This document shows positions 38,368-49,683 of a stretch of 64,000 nucleotides of DNA, piece after piece. Position numbers and translations under genes: made by a program. Source of the stretch: Adineta vaga (taxonomy: Eukaryota > Rotifera); the NCBI GenBank assembly GCA_021613535.1, contig CP075492.1:9920001-9984000 (forward strand), written 5' to 3'. The notes under the pieces are model-generated. The model was not told where the DNA came from. It did no database searches and was given only the letters and a program-made list of their open reading frames with translations. Each line of letters begins with the position of its first letter. The first letter of the stretch is position 1.

Positions 38368-41347
38368 ATGTCTGTTCTTGCGACAATTATACAGGATGAT
38401 ATTTCAACAGCTACTATACAGAAAGGTTTCTATGCACTTGCCGCATGTACGGTAATTGGTGCGGCAGTTTATGCAGGATATAAAGCTGCTGAACCTGAGA
38501 AAAAACAATTACCTTCTCATCGTCATCCAGAATCAAACGAACAGGTAAGAGGATGAAAATAATTTTCTTTCAATTGTCTTCTCGTTTTACTAATCACAAA
38601 GAGATATGATGCCAACATTTCTCTTCTTCTCTTTTACGTCATCAATACATATATTAGAACACGACAGACACTCAAAGAAAAATTATCCTTTCTTTTTATC
38701 TTAGAGTAAAGAACGAACAAGCCTCTACTTCATAATATTCCTATAATATGCATAGTACACTCTTTCATCCCATCTTGCAAAGAAAGTATTAAGAATGATG
38801 TAGAAAGATAGAGATAAGAATCAATAGTCATATTTATTATGATCATAAATAGCAAAGATGTCTGTATGAGAATCGAAACGAAAAATAAACAAAAATTAAA
38901 TCACATTTTAGTAATGATTGCTAAATATATTTCTCTTTTCGATGCTTGACGTTCGATTAAAACTTGATCATTACGGATACATATAAACTATTTTCTTCTG
39001 ATGTTTATAATTATTTTATCACTATGAAATTTCCTGTCACAACGATAATTACTTCCGCTTCTTGACACAGATTTACAATTGTATTTTTCTGACATATAAA
39101 CTCGAATTTTTTTCGGATAGTCAGTAAATGATTTATTTTAATACCTTGACTTGATTTGTCTTTGTCTAATAGATTGAAAAGGTTCTTGAACCTCTACGTC
39201 TTCGTGATGATACGCTTCGATATATTATGCAATTGCTTGATCGAGAAATGGATGCTGGTCTATCTCCAGCAACACATGCGACAGCTGATGTAAAAATGTT
39301 TCCAACTTATGTTCGAAATATAGCAGATGGATCCGAAACTGGCCAAGTGCTTGCACTTGACTTAGGTGGAACTAATTTTCGTGTTTTATTAGTTAATTTA
39401 TTACCACAATCAAAAGTTGATTTGACATCAAAAATTTTTGTTATACCACAATCAATTATGCTTGGTGAAGGAGTGAATGTAAAATAATAATTGTTTGTTT
39501 TTTTTGTAAAAAGAAATGTTATACTTCGATTTTTATAGTTATTTCGTCATCTTGCCGATTGTCTGATGGATTTTATGAATAGAGAAAATTTGAATAAACC
39601 CGGTGTTCGTTATCCATTAGGTTTTACTTTTTCATTTCCATGTAAACAAGAAGGTTTAGCTTCAGCACGATTATCTACATGGACAAAAGGTTTTACTTGT
39701 TCGGGTGTTGTGAATGAAGATGTGGTCAAAATGCTTCAAACAGCAATTGATGAAAAAGTATAACATTCGTTTCATTTGTGTTTCTTTTCTCATTGATCGA
39801 TTTTATTTAGAATATCAATGTTGAATGTGTTGCACTTGTTAATGATACTGTTGGTACATTAATGGCATGTGCATATAAAGATCCGAATACAGAAATTGGT
39901 CTAATATTAGGGACAGGTACAAATGCATGTTATATGGAAAAACTAGATCGAGTTGGTACATGGGATGGTGATTATAATGATCCGAAACAAGTAATTATTA
40001 ATATGGAATGGGGTGCATTTGGTAATAATGGCTATTTGAATAATATTCGAACGAAATATGATGAAGAAGTAGATCTTTCATCTGTCAATCCTGGAAAACA
40101 AATGTTAGTAGAAAGAAATGTTTTCTAAAAGAAAAATAATTTTCTTTTTCTTAAAAATTTAGTTTCGAAAAAATGATTAGTGGAATGTATATGGGTGAAA
40201 TTGTTCGTTTAATAATTCTCGATTTAATACATCAAAATTTATTATTCATTGGTAAATGCAATGAATCTGATGATTTTAAAACACCTTTATTTACACGTGG
40301 TGGATTCTATACGAAATTCGTTAGTACTGTAGAAATGGATGAAGGTATTGGATTTTCAAACACAAGACGTGTTCTGGAAGATGTTGGTATTAGAAATCCA
40401 ACTTATGATGATTGTGCAGTTGTACAACATATCTGCAAAATTGTTTCAAAACGTGCAGCAAGATTAGCTGGTGCAGGTAAAAATAATATGTTATCCGTAA
40501 GGTGCGTGATGCAATGCCCTAGACTCGTCATCTTTAGAGTATAAAGGTGCATATTTGCGTACGAAAAGAATACCCCATCTATGAATTTGTCGTGACTAAT
40601 CGTTGTCATTGTGTTATACATGAATGATTTCATATCAGAATTTCCTATAAAAGACGTTTTTCTTTTTTCAGGTCTTGCTGTGCTTATTAATCGTATCAAT
40701 AAATCAAATGTTACTGTCGGTGTTGATGGTTCGCTCTATCGTTATCATCCAAGATTTGGACGAAATATGGAAAAATGTATGCAAATATTAGTTCGTAAAA
40801 ATACCAAGGTATGATTTGAATATTTCACTTTACAAAAAAAGAACTACGTTCAGGAAGAGAAACACATCTTCATCTAACATGTAATATGAAAACGGAAATT
40901 CCTAATATTTCAGTTTGTACTTCAATTATCAAATGATGGTTCAGGTATCGGTGCTGCATTGACTGTGGCAGCAGCAAAAGCATTGCTTGATTCGTAAAAA
41001 AAGATTCTCTTACAGATCAAAACAGCATAAAGCATCGTACGTGTATGCTAGATCAAATTGTGCTTAAATGGGAATAGGTCAATTAACGCTTGTTTTCTAA
41101 TTCAATCGCTTATTTTCAGATTTATTTTCTAATAACCTCTTGTTTTTTTTTCATTTAGTTCAAATTAAGTATATCAGATGATGGTAGTGGAAAAGGAGCA
41201 GGATTAATTGCTGTGGTCGCCGAACGTTATTTAAAACGAACTTTACGATCGAAACCAGTGTTATTCAATCATGATGATGAAAAATCTCGTATACAATTTC
41301 AAAAACATATGTCTTCATCTGAATCTCCCGTGTCATTAATTTTCTGA
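38368..41347 (+). CDS. HK: Hexokinase with N-terminal membrane segment and two alternative last exons
   Basis: Phosphorylates glucose and other hexoses with ATP, the first step of glycolysis. Exons 38368-38544, 39173-39478, 39539-39757, 39811-40103, 40163-40476 and 40672-40808 encode the common part (482 aa). Exon 1 gives a hydrophobic segment (GFYALAACTVIGAAVYAGY), so the enzyme may be membrane-tethered. Core motifs: phosphate-1 LALDLGGTNFRV (near residue 122), LGFTFSFPCKQ, TKGF, catalytic Asp in ALVNDTVGTLMACAY, GLILGTGTNACYME, INMEWGAFG and GVDGSLYRYHP. Two possible phase-0 final exons follow, 40914-40997 and 41159-41347, each carrying the adenosine-binding DGSGxGA motif and a stop. They predict proteins of 509 and 544 aa. 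It is a single-copy-domain, 50-kDa-type hexokinase; HK and glucokinase subtypes cannot be told apart here. Confidence 0.96.
38545..39172 (+). other. Hexokinase first intron, 628 bp
   Basis: Separates the membrane-segment exon from the enzyme body. No ORF supported. Long for this window, so it could hold an alternative promoter that makes a form without the N-terminal segment. Confidence 0.5.
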
Positions 41348-42545
41348 GTTAAATAATTCCCTTAATTCTGCTGTTTTGTTTTGTTTTGTTTCTACGCTCA
41401 ATATTTATATAGAAAAATGTGTCACGAAAAAGAAACCTTTAGGATCTCTTTTATCTTTCTTTTGCTTTTTTTTTATTTCAAAAATACTTCATTTGTGTTT
41501 GTTAGATGTCGATCGAATCAGAAGATTTGATCTGGATATATTGTATCTTTTCTTTTGTCTATCATTAGTACCAAATACAAGTCAAGTTTAGTCTATGCAA
41601 AATTATATGATTTAGTAACTTATCTCTTAGAAGAAGAAGAAAACAAAACAAAACACTCTTGATTTCATACTCGCTATATTGAGGAAGAAAAACACATGAT
41701 AAGATAATGAATCATAGTTAAATATCGATATTACCATCTATGGATATTAGAAAAGGAATGGTACACTAATCTGTAACGAAAAACAAACTAGTTTTTCTTC
41801 AAATCAATCATCTTAATATTCTCTTTTCAATAGAAGACACGCATTGCATGCAAAAAAAAAATCATGCTATTAAACGTTTTCATATGTACATTCACTACGA
41901 CATATTTGATTATATCGAAAAAGTAATATATCAGTAATACATTCAACGTATGTGTCATTGTAAGTAAGAGTGATGGTATGTTTTGATTTGTAATGAGTAA
42001 TATTATGATTCAGTTGAGATGGCGACTATCAGAAAGATATACTTATAAGGTTTGTTTTTGTGTTGTTGACGTTATTGGTATGATGTGGCATCCCGAGAAA
42101 AAAAAGGATTTTTTTTTGTTTTCTATTCTGACAGCACATGACAACCTACGCCTTACTCCTTACAGCCAGAAACACATTTTTTATGCTAAAAGAAGAAAAT
42201 GTATTTAAACAGAAAAGAAGAAAGCAAATGACGAGTATTTTTCTCATTTTGTAGGTGGAGGCAACTCATAGCTAACTGAAAACTATGTTCGATGTCGTCA
42301 ATATATATATGTATAATGAGTCAAAAAAGAAGAAGAGAATAGTATTACATCCCATCTTGTATTTAAAAAAAAACGTATATAGTGAGACAGATACTTTTGC
42401 GTGTTCACTTTTGTTGATGATGATTGTACAGATGAAAACAACCTATACAAGTAGACGAATGTGTGTAAACATTCTTCTCGATCAAATCATGTAGAGTTTT
42501 GAAAGTTTACTTTAACAAAATATTTATTCCTATATTATTTTTCAG
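41348..42545. other. Intergenic region, hexokinase to RBR ligase
   Basis: About 1.2 kb of AT-rich sequence. Open frames at 41376-41591, 41993-42208 and 42285-42494 have no recognisable domains or splice partners. A splice acceptor (tttttcag) ends exactly at the ATG of the next gene. Confidence 0.5.
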
Positions 42546-44266
42546 ATGGCTGAACCAAATTTAATTCTTATAAATGATACTCCGTCCACTTTACAATCAC
42601 TCGAAGAAACAAATTCTCCTGTCAATCAGTCAAACATTTCTATTGTAGAGGAACCAATTCAAATAACTACTAATAACAACGAGACGAGTTCTGACATAAA
42701 ATCGTCAACCACTTCACTGTTAGTAGTATCGGAAAAGTACACGCCGGATTATCATACAATAATGAGTAACGTTCGATTAGAATTATTACGACGAAATGCT
42801 CATACACGTTGTTGTATCGATGAAGGTGACAATGATTCTTTTGATGACGATGATGAAGCAACTACCATGAAAAATTCTTTATGTTCATCAATATCTGCAG
42901 TTACATCGAATTATAATGCAGCATCTTGTCCAATTTGTTTTGAATCTGCTCGATTACAATCATCTTCATGTTGTACATTTCAATGTTGTAATTCTTGTTG
43001 GTATACTCATGTATCAACAACAATAAATGATGGTCGTATAAAAGTATCTTGTATATCAAATGACTGCAGTAAATATTTAACTAAAGAATCAATACTGAAT
43101 TTTATTCGTTATGATTCAATATTACATGACCGTTATTTGAAACTCTATATTAATGCTAATCAAAATCCACGTGCTAAAACATGTAAAAGAAAATTTTCAT
43201 TAATTTGATTTAAATTTCTTCTTTTTTCGTAGGTCCACGTTGTTCTCATCTTTATTCACTTGATGAAATCAATGGACAAAACCCTAATAAAAAATTATCA
43301 AAAAAAGATGAAAATAAAAAGATTCCTAAACAAGTCCAATGTTCCGAATGTTCTTTAGTTTGGTGTTTTCGTTGTGCAGCACCATGGCATGCAAATCTGA
43401 CATGTAAACAATTTGCTAAAGGTGATAAACTATTATTAAAATGGATTAATCAAAAAAATGAAGATCAATGGAATGCAAGAAAATGTCCAAAATGTGCGTC
43501 ATTTATACAACGTGCTGGAGGTAAGTTGAAAGAACTAAAGAAGAAGAAAAGAATAATCATCTGTTTACTATTCATTTAGGATGTCCTCATATGACATGTT
43601 CATCATGTCAATGCGAATTTTGTTATTTATGTGGCCGACGATATTGTAAAATTCCCGTTGTTGGGCATCATAATAATAAATTTAGGTAATTATTCGCGGC
43701 TAGTCTTCTAGTCTATGAAAATTGTTAAACTTCTAAATGCATTTAGTATGTTTGGATGTCCATATATTCTTCATCCTGAAAAACCATGGCTTCGTCGAAC
43801 TATACGTGGTACAATTGCAACGAGTTTAATTGTCGCATCACCAGTCATTGTTGCCGGTGCTTTAACTGCTGCTGTTACTGTTCTACCAACATTTGGCGTT
43901 TACAAATTAGTTAAACATATACGAGCGCGTCGTCGAGCAGTAATATTGTCCAGAGATCATGTGATACCAGATTTGCTGGAAGAGAGAGAATTTGCGTTAT
44001 ATCATGAACAACTTGACACTGATTCCGACGATCTAGTACACAATGCTGATGAGTTTCAAATATTCCGTCAACAATTACTTGAACTTGAAACTCCACCAGA
44101 AACTTTAACTGTTGCATTTCCGTTATCTATTTTTGCTGATATGGATGTGGAAAATTTATTTACAGAACAAACACAATCAATATCAGATAATCTAGCAGAT
44201 TCCACAACATCTGCAGACGATATACAACAAACTTTCCCAACATTAAGCATGAGAACGGATAATTGA
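42546..44266 (+). CDS. RBR (RING-IBR-RING) E3 ubiquitin ligase, membrane-anchored, RNF217-like
   Basis: Four exons (42546-43182, 43233-43520, 43580-43685, 43747-44266) give 516 aa. RBR ligases take ubiquitin from an E2 onto a RING2 cysteine before passing it to substrate. After a polar N terminus, RING1 begins CPICFESARLQSSSCCTFQC. The IBR contains CSECSLVWCFRCAAPWHANL. RING2 reads CPKCASFIQRAGGCPHMTCS, with the GGC cysteine at the position of the catalytic residue in the family, followed by CEFCYLCGRRYC. A hydrophobic region near residues 360-400 (GTIATSLIVASPVIVAGALT) predicts a C-terminal membrane anchor, as in RNF217, RNF144 and RNF19. The motif FGCPYILHPEKPWLRRTIRG before it is most like RNF217, but that assignment is from memory. 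An acidic tail completes the protein. Confidence 0.88.
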
Positions 44267-44576
44267 ACTCCAAAACATTATTATTCGGTTAATTAAGAAC
44301 ATTCATTCGCTACATTTTTTTTTGTAAAACAAAACGATGTTACTCGAGTGTGTATTTTTTTACATTGATTATGCAAAATGATAAATAAGGTTTTCTACTT
44401 TTTGAATTTAATTACTTTTTCTAAATAAAGATAAATCACAATCACGAAATTATTCGATTAATTATTATTATTTTATTTAGAACATCTTGATTAACAAAGA
44501 ATAAAAGCATTCTCCTTCGTCAAAGTTTTTTTCAATGAACGAATATGACGACCAATTACTTTTAGATGTTGACTTT
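44267..44576. other. Convergent 3' region
   Basis: About 310 bp between two converging genes. It includes an AATAAA near 44424 for the RBR gene; nothing else is seen. Confidence 0.5.
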
Positions 44577-46505
44577 TTATCTAAAAATGAATACGATATT
44601 ATCGTAAAATCTTTTAGAAGTCTTTTTCTTACGTTTACGATTTTCTGTGGAAATTTGACTAATGTATTGTTTACTAGAATCGGGTTCAATAGTGCCATTA
44701 TCGGGATTTTTCGTCTTTAAAGTAAATGCAAGACGCATATCAGCAAGATGATATGCCTTTTTAAATTCATCAGTCGTTTCAAATATGTCTGTAATTGGCT
44801 TTTTATCTATAGTAACAGAGTAATATACAATATAACATCAGTGAAGATATCATGTCTACATACTGCTTGCATTTTGTGGAGCAGAAAAGACCTTGAGTGG
44901 CTGGTCGCATTCCATTAATTCTTCATTTTTACATACAACGAGCATTAGGCGCAGTCTAAAATACACTGATATGACATTTATCTCATTAAATAGTGAACTA
45001 ATTACTTCAATTGATGAAATATTTCCGAGTACGATGATAAATTCGCTGCATTGTCAAGAGGAATGTAAATTGGATTGCCTCGTTGTGAGTAAGGATCAGA
45101 ATAATTTTTTGGAAGATTGAAATACGAATTAATATATGAAAATCCATTCACTTTTCTGGTGATAACAGAAATTTCTAACAAAGTTGAACACAAATCAGTT
45201 AGTAGATAACTTTTTGGTATCTGAAAGGAAATAAAATCGAATTTTTATATCAAATTTAATTACAGATAAACAAACCAATAGATTAAGAAAATGGTTGTTA
45301 TTTCGATCCGAAATACAACGTGGTGGTTTTTGCTTTGATGGATTGCTTTTTGAGGGCGTAAAATCACCTTTTGTACGACCGCGAAATTTACGCGGAGGTT
45401 CGACTTGAAGTTTCATTTTTGCTGTTTGATCCGAAGTTAAAGCTGCATCATCTGTTGATTCTAAAATCTCATTCGTGTATTTATTGATAGAATGGTTCGT
45501 TTTATACATACGTGATTCACTTGTCGAACAATCACTTTGTTCCATTAGGTCTGATTGATCTTGATTATGTTCTATGATATTCATTTTCATATATGAAATG
45601 TATAAACAGTTTAACTTACTCAATGGTGCTGTTTCTGTCTTACTATGTTTACGAACTTTTTCAGCTAGTAGTAAGTCTGCATACTCTATTAAATAGTGAG
45701 AATATTAGAAAGCAAATGAAAAAAATGAATATTCAATGGTTATTACCGGGTTCTTTTCGTTTGATTACTCTAATTTCCGAAGCCGATGTAGTAATCATTC
45801 CAGATAAATGTTCATCTTCATTGATTTCTGTGAAAAAAGAAACTAAAGTAAACGAAATCTAACAATATGTATTTACCTTTTGATGATGTTGGTGATTCAT
45901 CTGGTTGAAGAGCAGCATTATGATTTGGTTGTTCTAAATTATAATTTGAGAATAAGGTGCATGTTTTTTATACTACATTTCATCTTACCTTTTAGTTCTT
46001 TGACATATTTTTCGAAAAACTGTAACATCTTTGGATCATTTCGATCAAAGATTGTCTTTTTTTCGGTTGGGTTTTCCTCATCGACGAAATATAGAGGATA
46101 GTATTGGGTTTTTATTTCATCATAAAGCATGTAGACACAATCTTTAGTTGATTCGTACCCATCATTATAAGTTTTTTGTAAAGCATCGACATTCCCTTGA
46201 TCATCTTCTTTTATTGATACTAGTCGAATTATAATACCAGCTAATATCGACAGAGCTTGAAGTGCTAATTCCCCACTAGGTAACTTGCCCTTTTTGATAC
46301 GATTACAGTATTTTTGTATGCTTTCGCCACTACTTTTATGTTTTTCGACAATTGGATGTAATCTCTTACAAAGAAGAATACGATCAGCCAGCAACTCTAA
46401 CAAACGTTCTTTAGTTATTGTATTCAAACTAACATTGACATATTGAAACGCTGAATATAAACTGAAACGATTGTCTTCGACGAATCCACGATGAAATGTA
46501 GCCAT
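44577..46505 (-). CDS. OTU-like protein that lacks the catalytic Cys and His
   Basis: Minus-strand gene with about nine exons: 45989-46505, 45877-45933, 45747-45827, then further exons through about 45680, 45560, 45500-45290, 45230-45000, 44960-44860 and 44810-44577, all joinable in frame. The first 172 aa align with the N-terminal domain of the neighbouring gene, sharing CVYMLYDEIKTQYYPLYFVD and EKKTIFDRNDPKM. At the position of the neighbour's DGAC signature this protein has DNRF, so the nucleophile Cys is Phe14; the partner's HYSPLY is QYYPLY, so the His is Gln134. The rest is a linker with PPRKFRGRTKGDFTP and a basic RKRKKKTSKR stretch near the C terminus, possibly a nuclear localisation signal. 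Probably a pseudo-protease; function unknown. Exon borders in the middle are tentative. Confidence 0.65.
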
Positions 46506-47204
46506 CACAAAAAATGTTCAGCCCTTATATTGGAATTAAGAACGTTTACTGTAGCAAAACAAACTAATATTGCAGGTAGCGTTGTTTTGTGTAGTGAAAA
46601 AAGAACAAATCATATTCTTTATATATGCGTGCACGTCTTGCGAGAGAAAAAAAACCAGCATAAGAGAAAAATTTTGATCGTTCTTTCTTTTCGCTGAATC
46701 ATGGGGACGTCAAAAACCAACAAAAGTCGTAAGAAACGGCTGCCGATCGGAAATACATTGGTATGTGTAGGCTAAAAGATTTATTCTGTTTAAAAGTATA
46801 ACCAGTCTCTATTGATTCGAAGTTTTTCTTTCCTATCTATACCTGTTTGGTGAATGTTCCAGAAGGAATATAATTGCGTCGATAAGAGATGGATTTTTCC
46901 GACTCAGAAATAAAGATTTAGGTAGATGACCTTCAACTATGTAGGAATATAAAAGTAACTCAGTAACCACGACGATTTGAGAGTCACAAATATTCAAACA
47001 ATACGTTTTTTAGATTTAGTTAGTATTCTAAATAGAAGGGATTTTTTTATTTTTTTTGTTAGAACAAAAAAAAAGAAAAAGAAAACAAAGGGATAAGAAA
47101 CACATAAGATCATCGTATTAATGACTTGATTGTCATTTTCGGCTATCATATCACTTATTATGTCACTCGGAAAAAAATGAGTTTTATTGAGAGAAAAAGA
47201 ATGT
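46506..47204. other. Spacer between tandem OTU-like genes
   Basis: About 700 bp with long A and T runs; no gene recognised. It must contain the promoter of the downstream paralogue unless the two are co-transcribed. Confidence 0.5.
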
Positions 47205-48592
47205 TCATTTGGTTTTTGTTAATTCGTCGCAAGATTCAGACGTATCATGTACTTTTGTATTTGTATCGTATTGGCCTGAAGATTGTATGTCCATTTCAGA
47301 TGTGTCTTTCTGATCTTGCTGATTAGAAACTATTGAGAGGTTTGTCAGATCTTTTTGGTTTTCATTTGATTTATGGACTAGAGGTTCACTTTGTATTTCA
47401 TCTTGAATTGTCGTTGAATCATCGTTACATTCATCTAAAAAACGGTATTTATACAAAGTTTTTTTTTCCGTCATCAACTTACAACAAGCTGTTGAATTAT
47501 CAATACCAACTTTTGTACGCTTGTTCGAATCTAGAAATACATTCGTATGAGATAATACTATGTCCATTTCTAAGAGAGTACCGTAATATGTGTCAGATAT
47601 TTTTATTGGAATCATAAAATCATTCCTTGGAAGTGGTAAAATATTATCAAATTCTAAAAACATATACAAATGTAAGAAAAAACAATCAAACTTTCTCGGT
47701 TTCCATTACCGAGTTGTTTTCGTTTCATTGCAGAATCAATGGGCTTTCCGCGTATTGCAAACTATGATGAAAAAATTTGTTGAATATTTAATAAAATTAT
47801 GTTTTTACTATTGATTGCACATATTAATTCTTCAACATCACCCTTTGGACTTGTATCTAAGTTTATTATGCCTTCGTCTAAAATAGAAACAATTGAATTT
47901 TATTATCCATTTTACATATGAAGAAACTTACAATTGAATTTTTCTTTGAGAAATTCTTTGAGAAGTTCGACCATTGTAGTATCATTTCGTTCAAAAATTG
48001 TTTTTTTTTCATCTGAATTCTCTGTATTCACCATATATAAAGGGCTATAATGTATTTTGTTTTCTTCATACAAAATAAAAACACATTGTTCTGCTGCTCT
48101 ATTATCTTCACCATAAGATGAGGTAATGATTGTTCGCTTGCCATTTGTTTCTCTAATGAAGATGATACAAATTAATGTATCAAGTAAATCTGATAAAACT
48201 CTAAGTTCAACAGCACCAGCCAATAGCTTGCGCTTTGTAATTAATTCACAATAATGTTCAGCAGAATGAATTCGGTCAGCACTATTTTTAGCCAGTCCAG
48301 ATAATTCTTCATTTTCACGAATATAATTTGTCACTTGTTTGAGCATCTTTTCGATTATTTCCTTCATTTCTTTTTTCTTGAAAAACTGTCCATCAGTTAT
48401 AGCATCTGTTAAATATTGGTTCAATAAAGCACAATCAAACAGCGCTGAGAAAGCATCGGTGCTTAAATCTTCGTTGAGCATTCTCAGAATATATTGTTTG
48501 AATAGAAGAAGTATACACCAAAATAAACATGCACCATCACTAGCAACGATTCCACATCGGAACTTACGGTTATTGGTAGAGTCCTTATCCAT
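47205..48592 (-). CDS. OTU-like cysteine protease (putative deubiquitinase)
   Basis: Minus-strand gene. Exon 1 (47932-48592) encodes 220 aa with an OTU-like arrangement: SDGACLFWCILLLF with Asp19 and Cys22 at the N terminus, and FILYEENKIHYSPLYMVNTE with His181 near the end of the domain. This matches the family pattern D-G-x-C-L-F ... H-Y. OTU enzymes cleave ubiquitin chains. The downstream exons (about 47814-47886, then 47205-47660) are less certain. One possible intron inside the last ORF is 48 bp and a multiple of three, so it may be retained or removed. The C-terminal part (FDNILPLPRNDFMIPIKISD and an acidic tail) is of unknown type. The neighbouring gene on the same strand is a paralogue. 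Identification rests on motif pattern, not on a database match. Confidence 0.65.
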
Positions 48593-49683
48593 ACTCGTTT
48601 GTTGTTAGCAGATGTACGAATTATATTATATCAATTGAACAAGGTACATGCTCTTTTATAAGCAGTGGTTAGAGACGTAGAAAAAAACAAGAGAACGAGA
48701 GAAAAAATAGAAGCCGCATGAGAGAAAGAAGAAGGAAAAAGGAAAAAGGATAAAAAAGTCGAAAAAGAAAGAAAAAACGTTATACTCTACGACTAACATG
48801 TATTTTATTGCCTTTTCAAGAAACGTACTACCAACATGTGAGTGCACCATGTGAATGTTGCTGATCTGGTTGACCCTACAAACGATGACTAAGCGATTGT
48901 GTATTTCAAAAGAAAGTATGCCATTTACGTGGCGTACATGTACCCGGAGATGGAAAAAAATTTCATCATAATATTTATACGCAATTCTTGTCTATTCTTG
49001 AAATAAAATTAGAAATTTCATTCCGAAGAAGAATTATAAGCACTATAGCTATATATGTATATTTGAGATCTGATTTGGATCGAATATTCTGGAACATTTA
49101 AAAAAGAATGATGATGCAGTTAAGGTGACCTGGGTTTTTCCAACTGTAGGTATTATATATAAATAGATGAGTCAGCACATAATCCATGAACGTAGTAGTA
49201 GTAGTAGTAGTAGTCATGGGAATAAATAAGATATTTTGACAATGATTTTTATTTGATTCTACGATATAGGAAGCAATACTGATTTATTGTTTATTATCCA
49301 CAATACAAAAAGACAAAACACATCATCACTGTTTACTAAAACATGTAAGAAGGCTAACGTAAAACAAAAAGAAAATGAGTAGGCACAAGAAGAAAAAGAA
49401 GAAGAAGAAGAAGAATGTACTGGTTCCTGATCATCACGAACTACAATGAGACAATATGACAATATAAATAAATAGGAATGTATAGCTTAGATAATTTCAT
49501 ATAGTAGCAAAAATATTTGAAAAAAACGGAATAGAAAAAAAAACAAGAACCGGTGTTTGTCATTTCTACACATACAAAAGACACAAGAAAAATTCCATTT
49601 TCATCATCATCATCATCATTAAGAAAGAAAAGTTAAAGCTCGAAAAAAAACACAACACGGAAGAAAAAGAAACGAAGATATTC
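48593..49683. other. Intergenic region with TAG and CAT repeats
   Basis: About 1.1 kb between the start of the OTU-like gene and the 3' end of the ankyrin gene. It contains a TAG run near 49191-49214, an AAGAAG run near 49390-49415 and a CAT/ATC run near 49600-49620. The frames at 48656-48850 and 49259-49462 are low complexity. Confidence 0.5.
49191..49214. repeat. TAG trinucleotide microsatellite
   Basis: About eight GTA/TAG units in the intergenic region. Confidence 0.85.
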
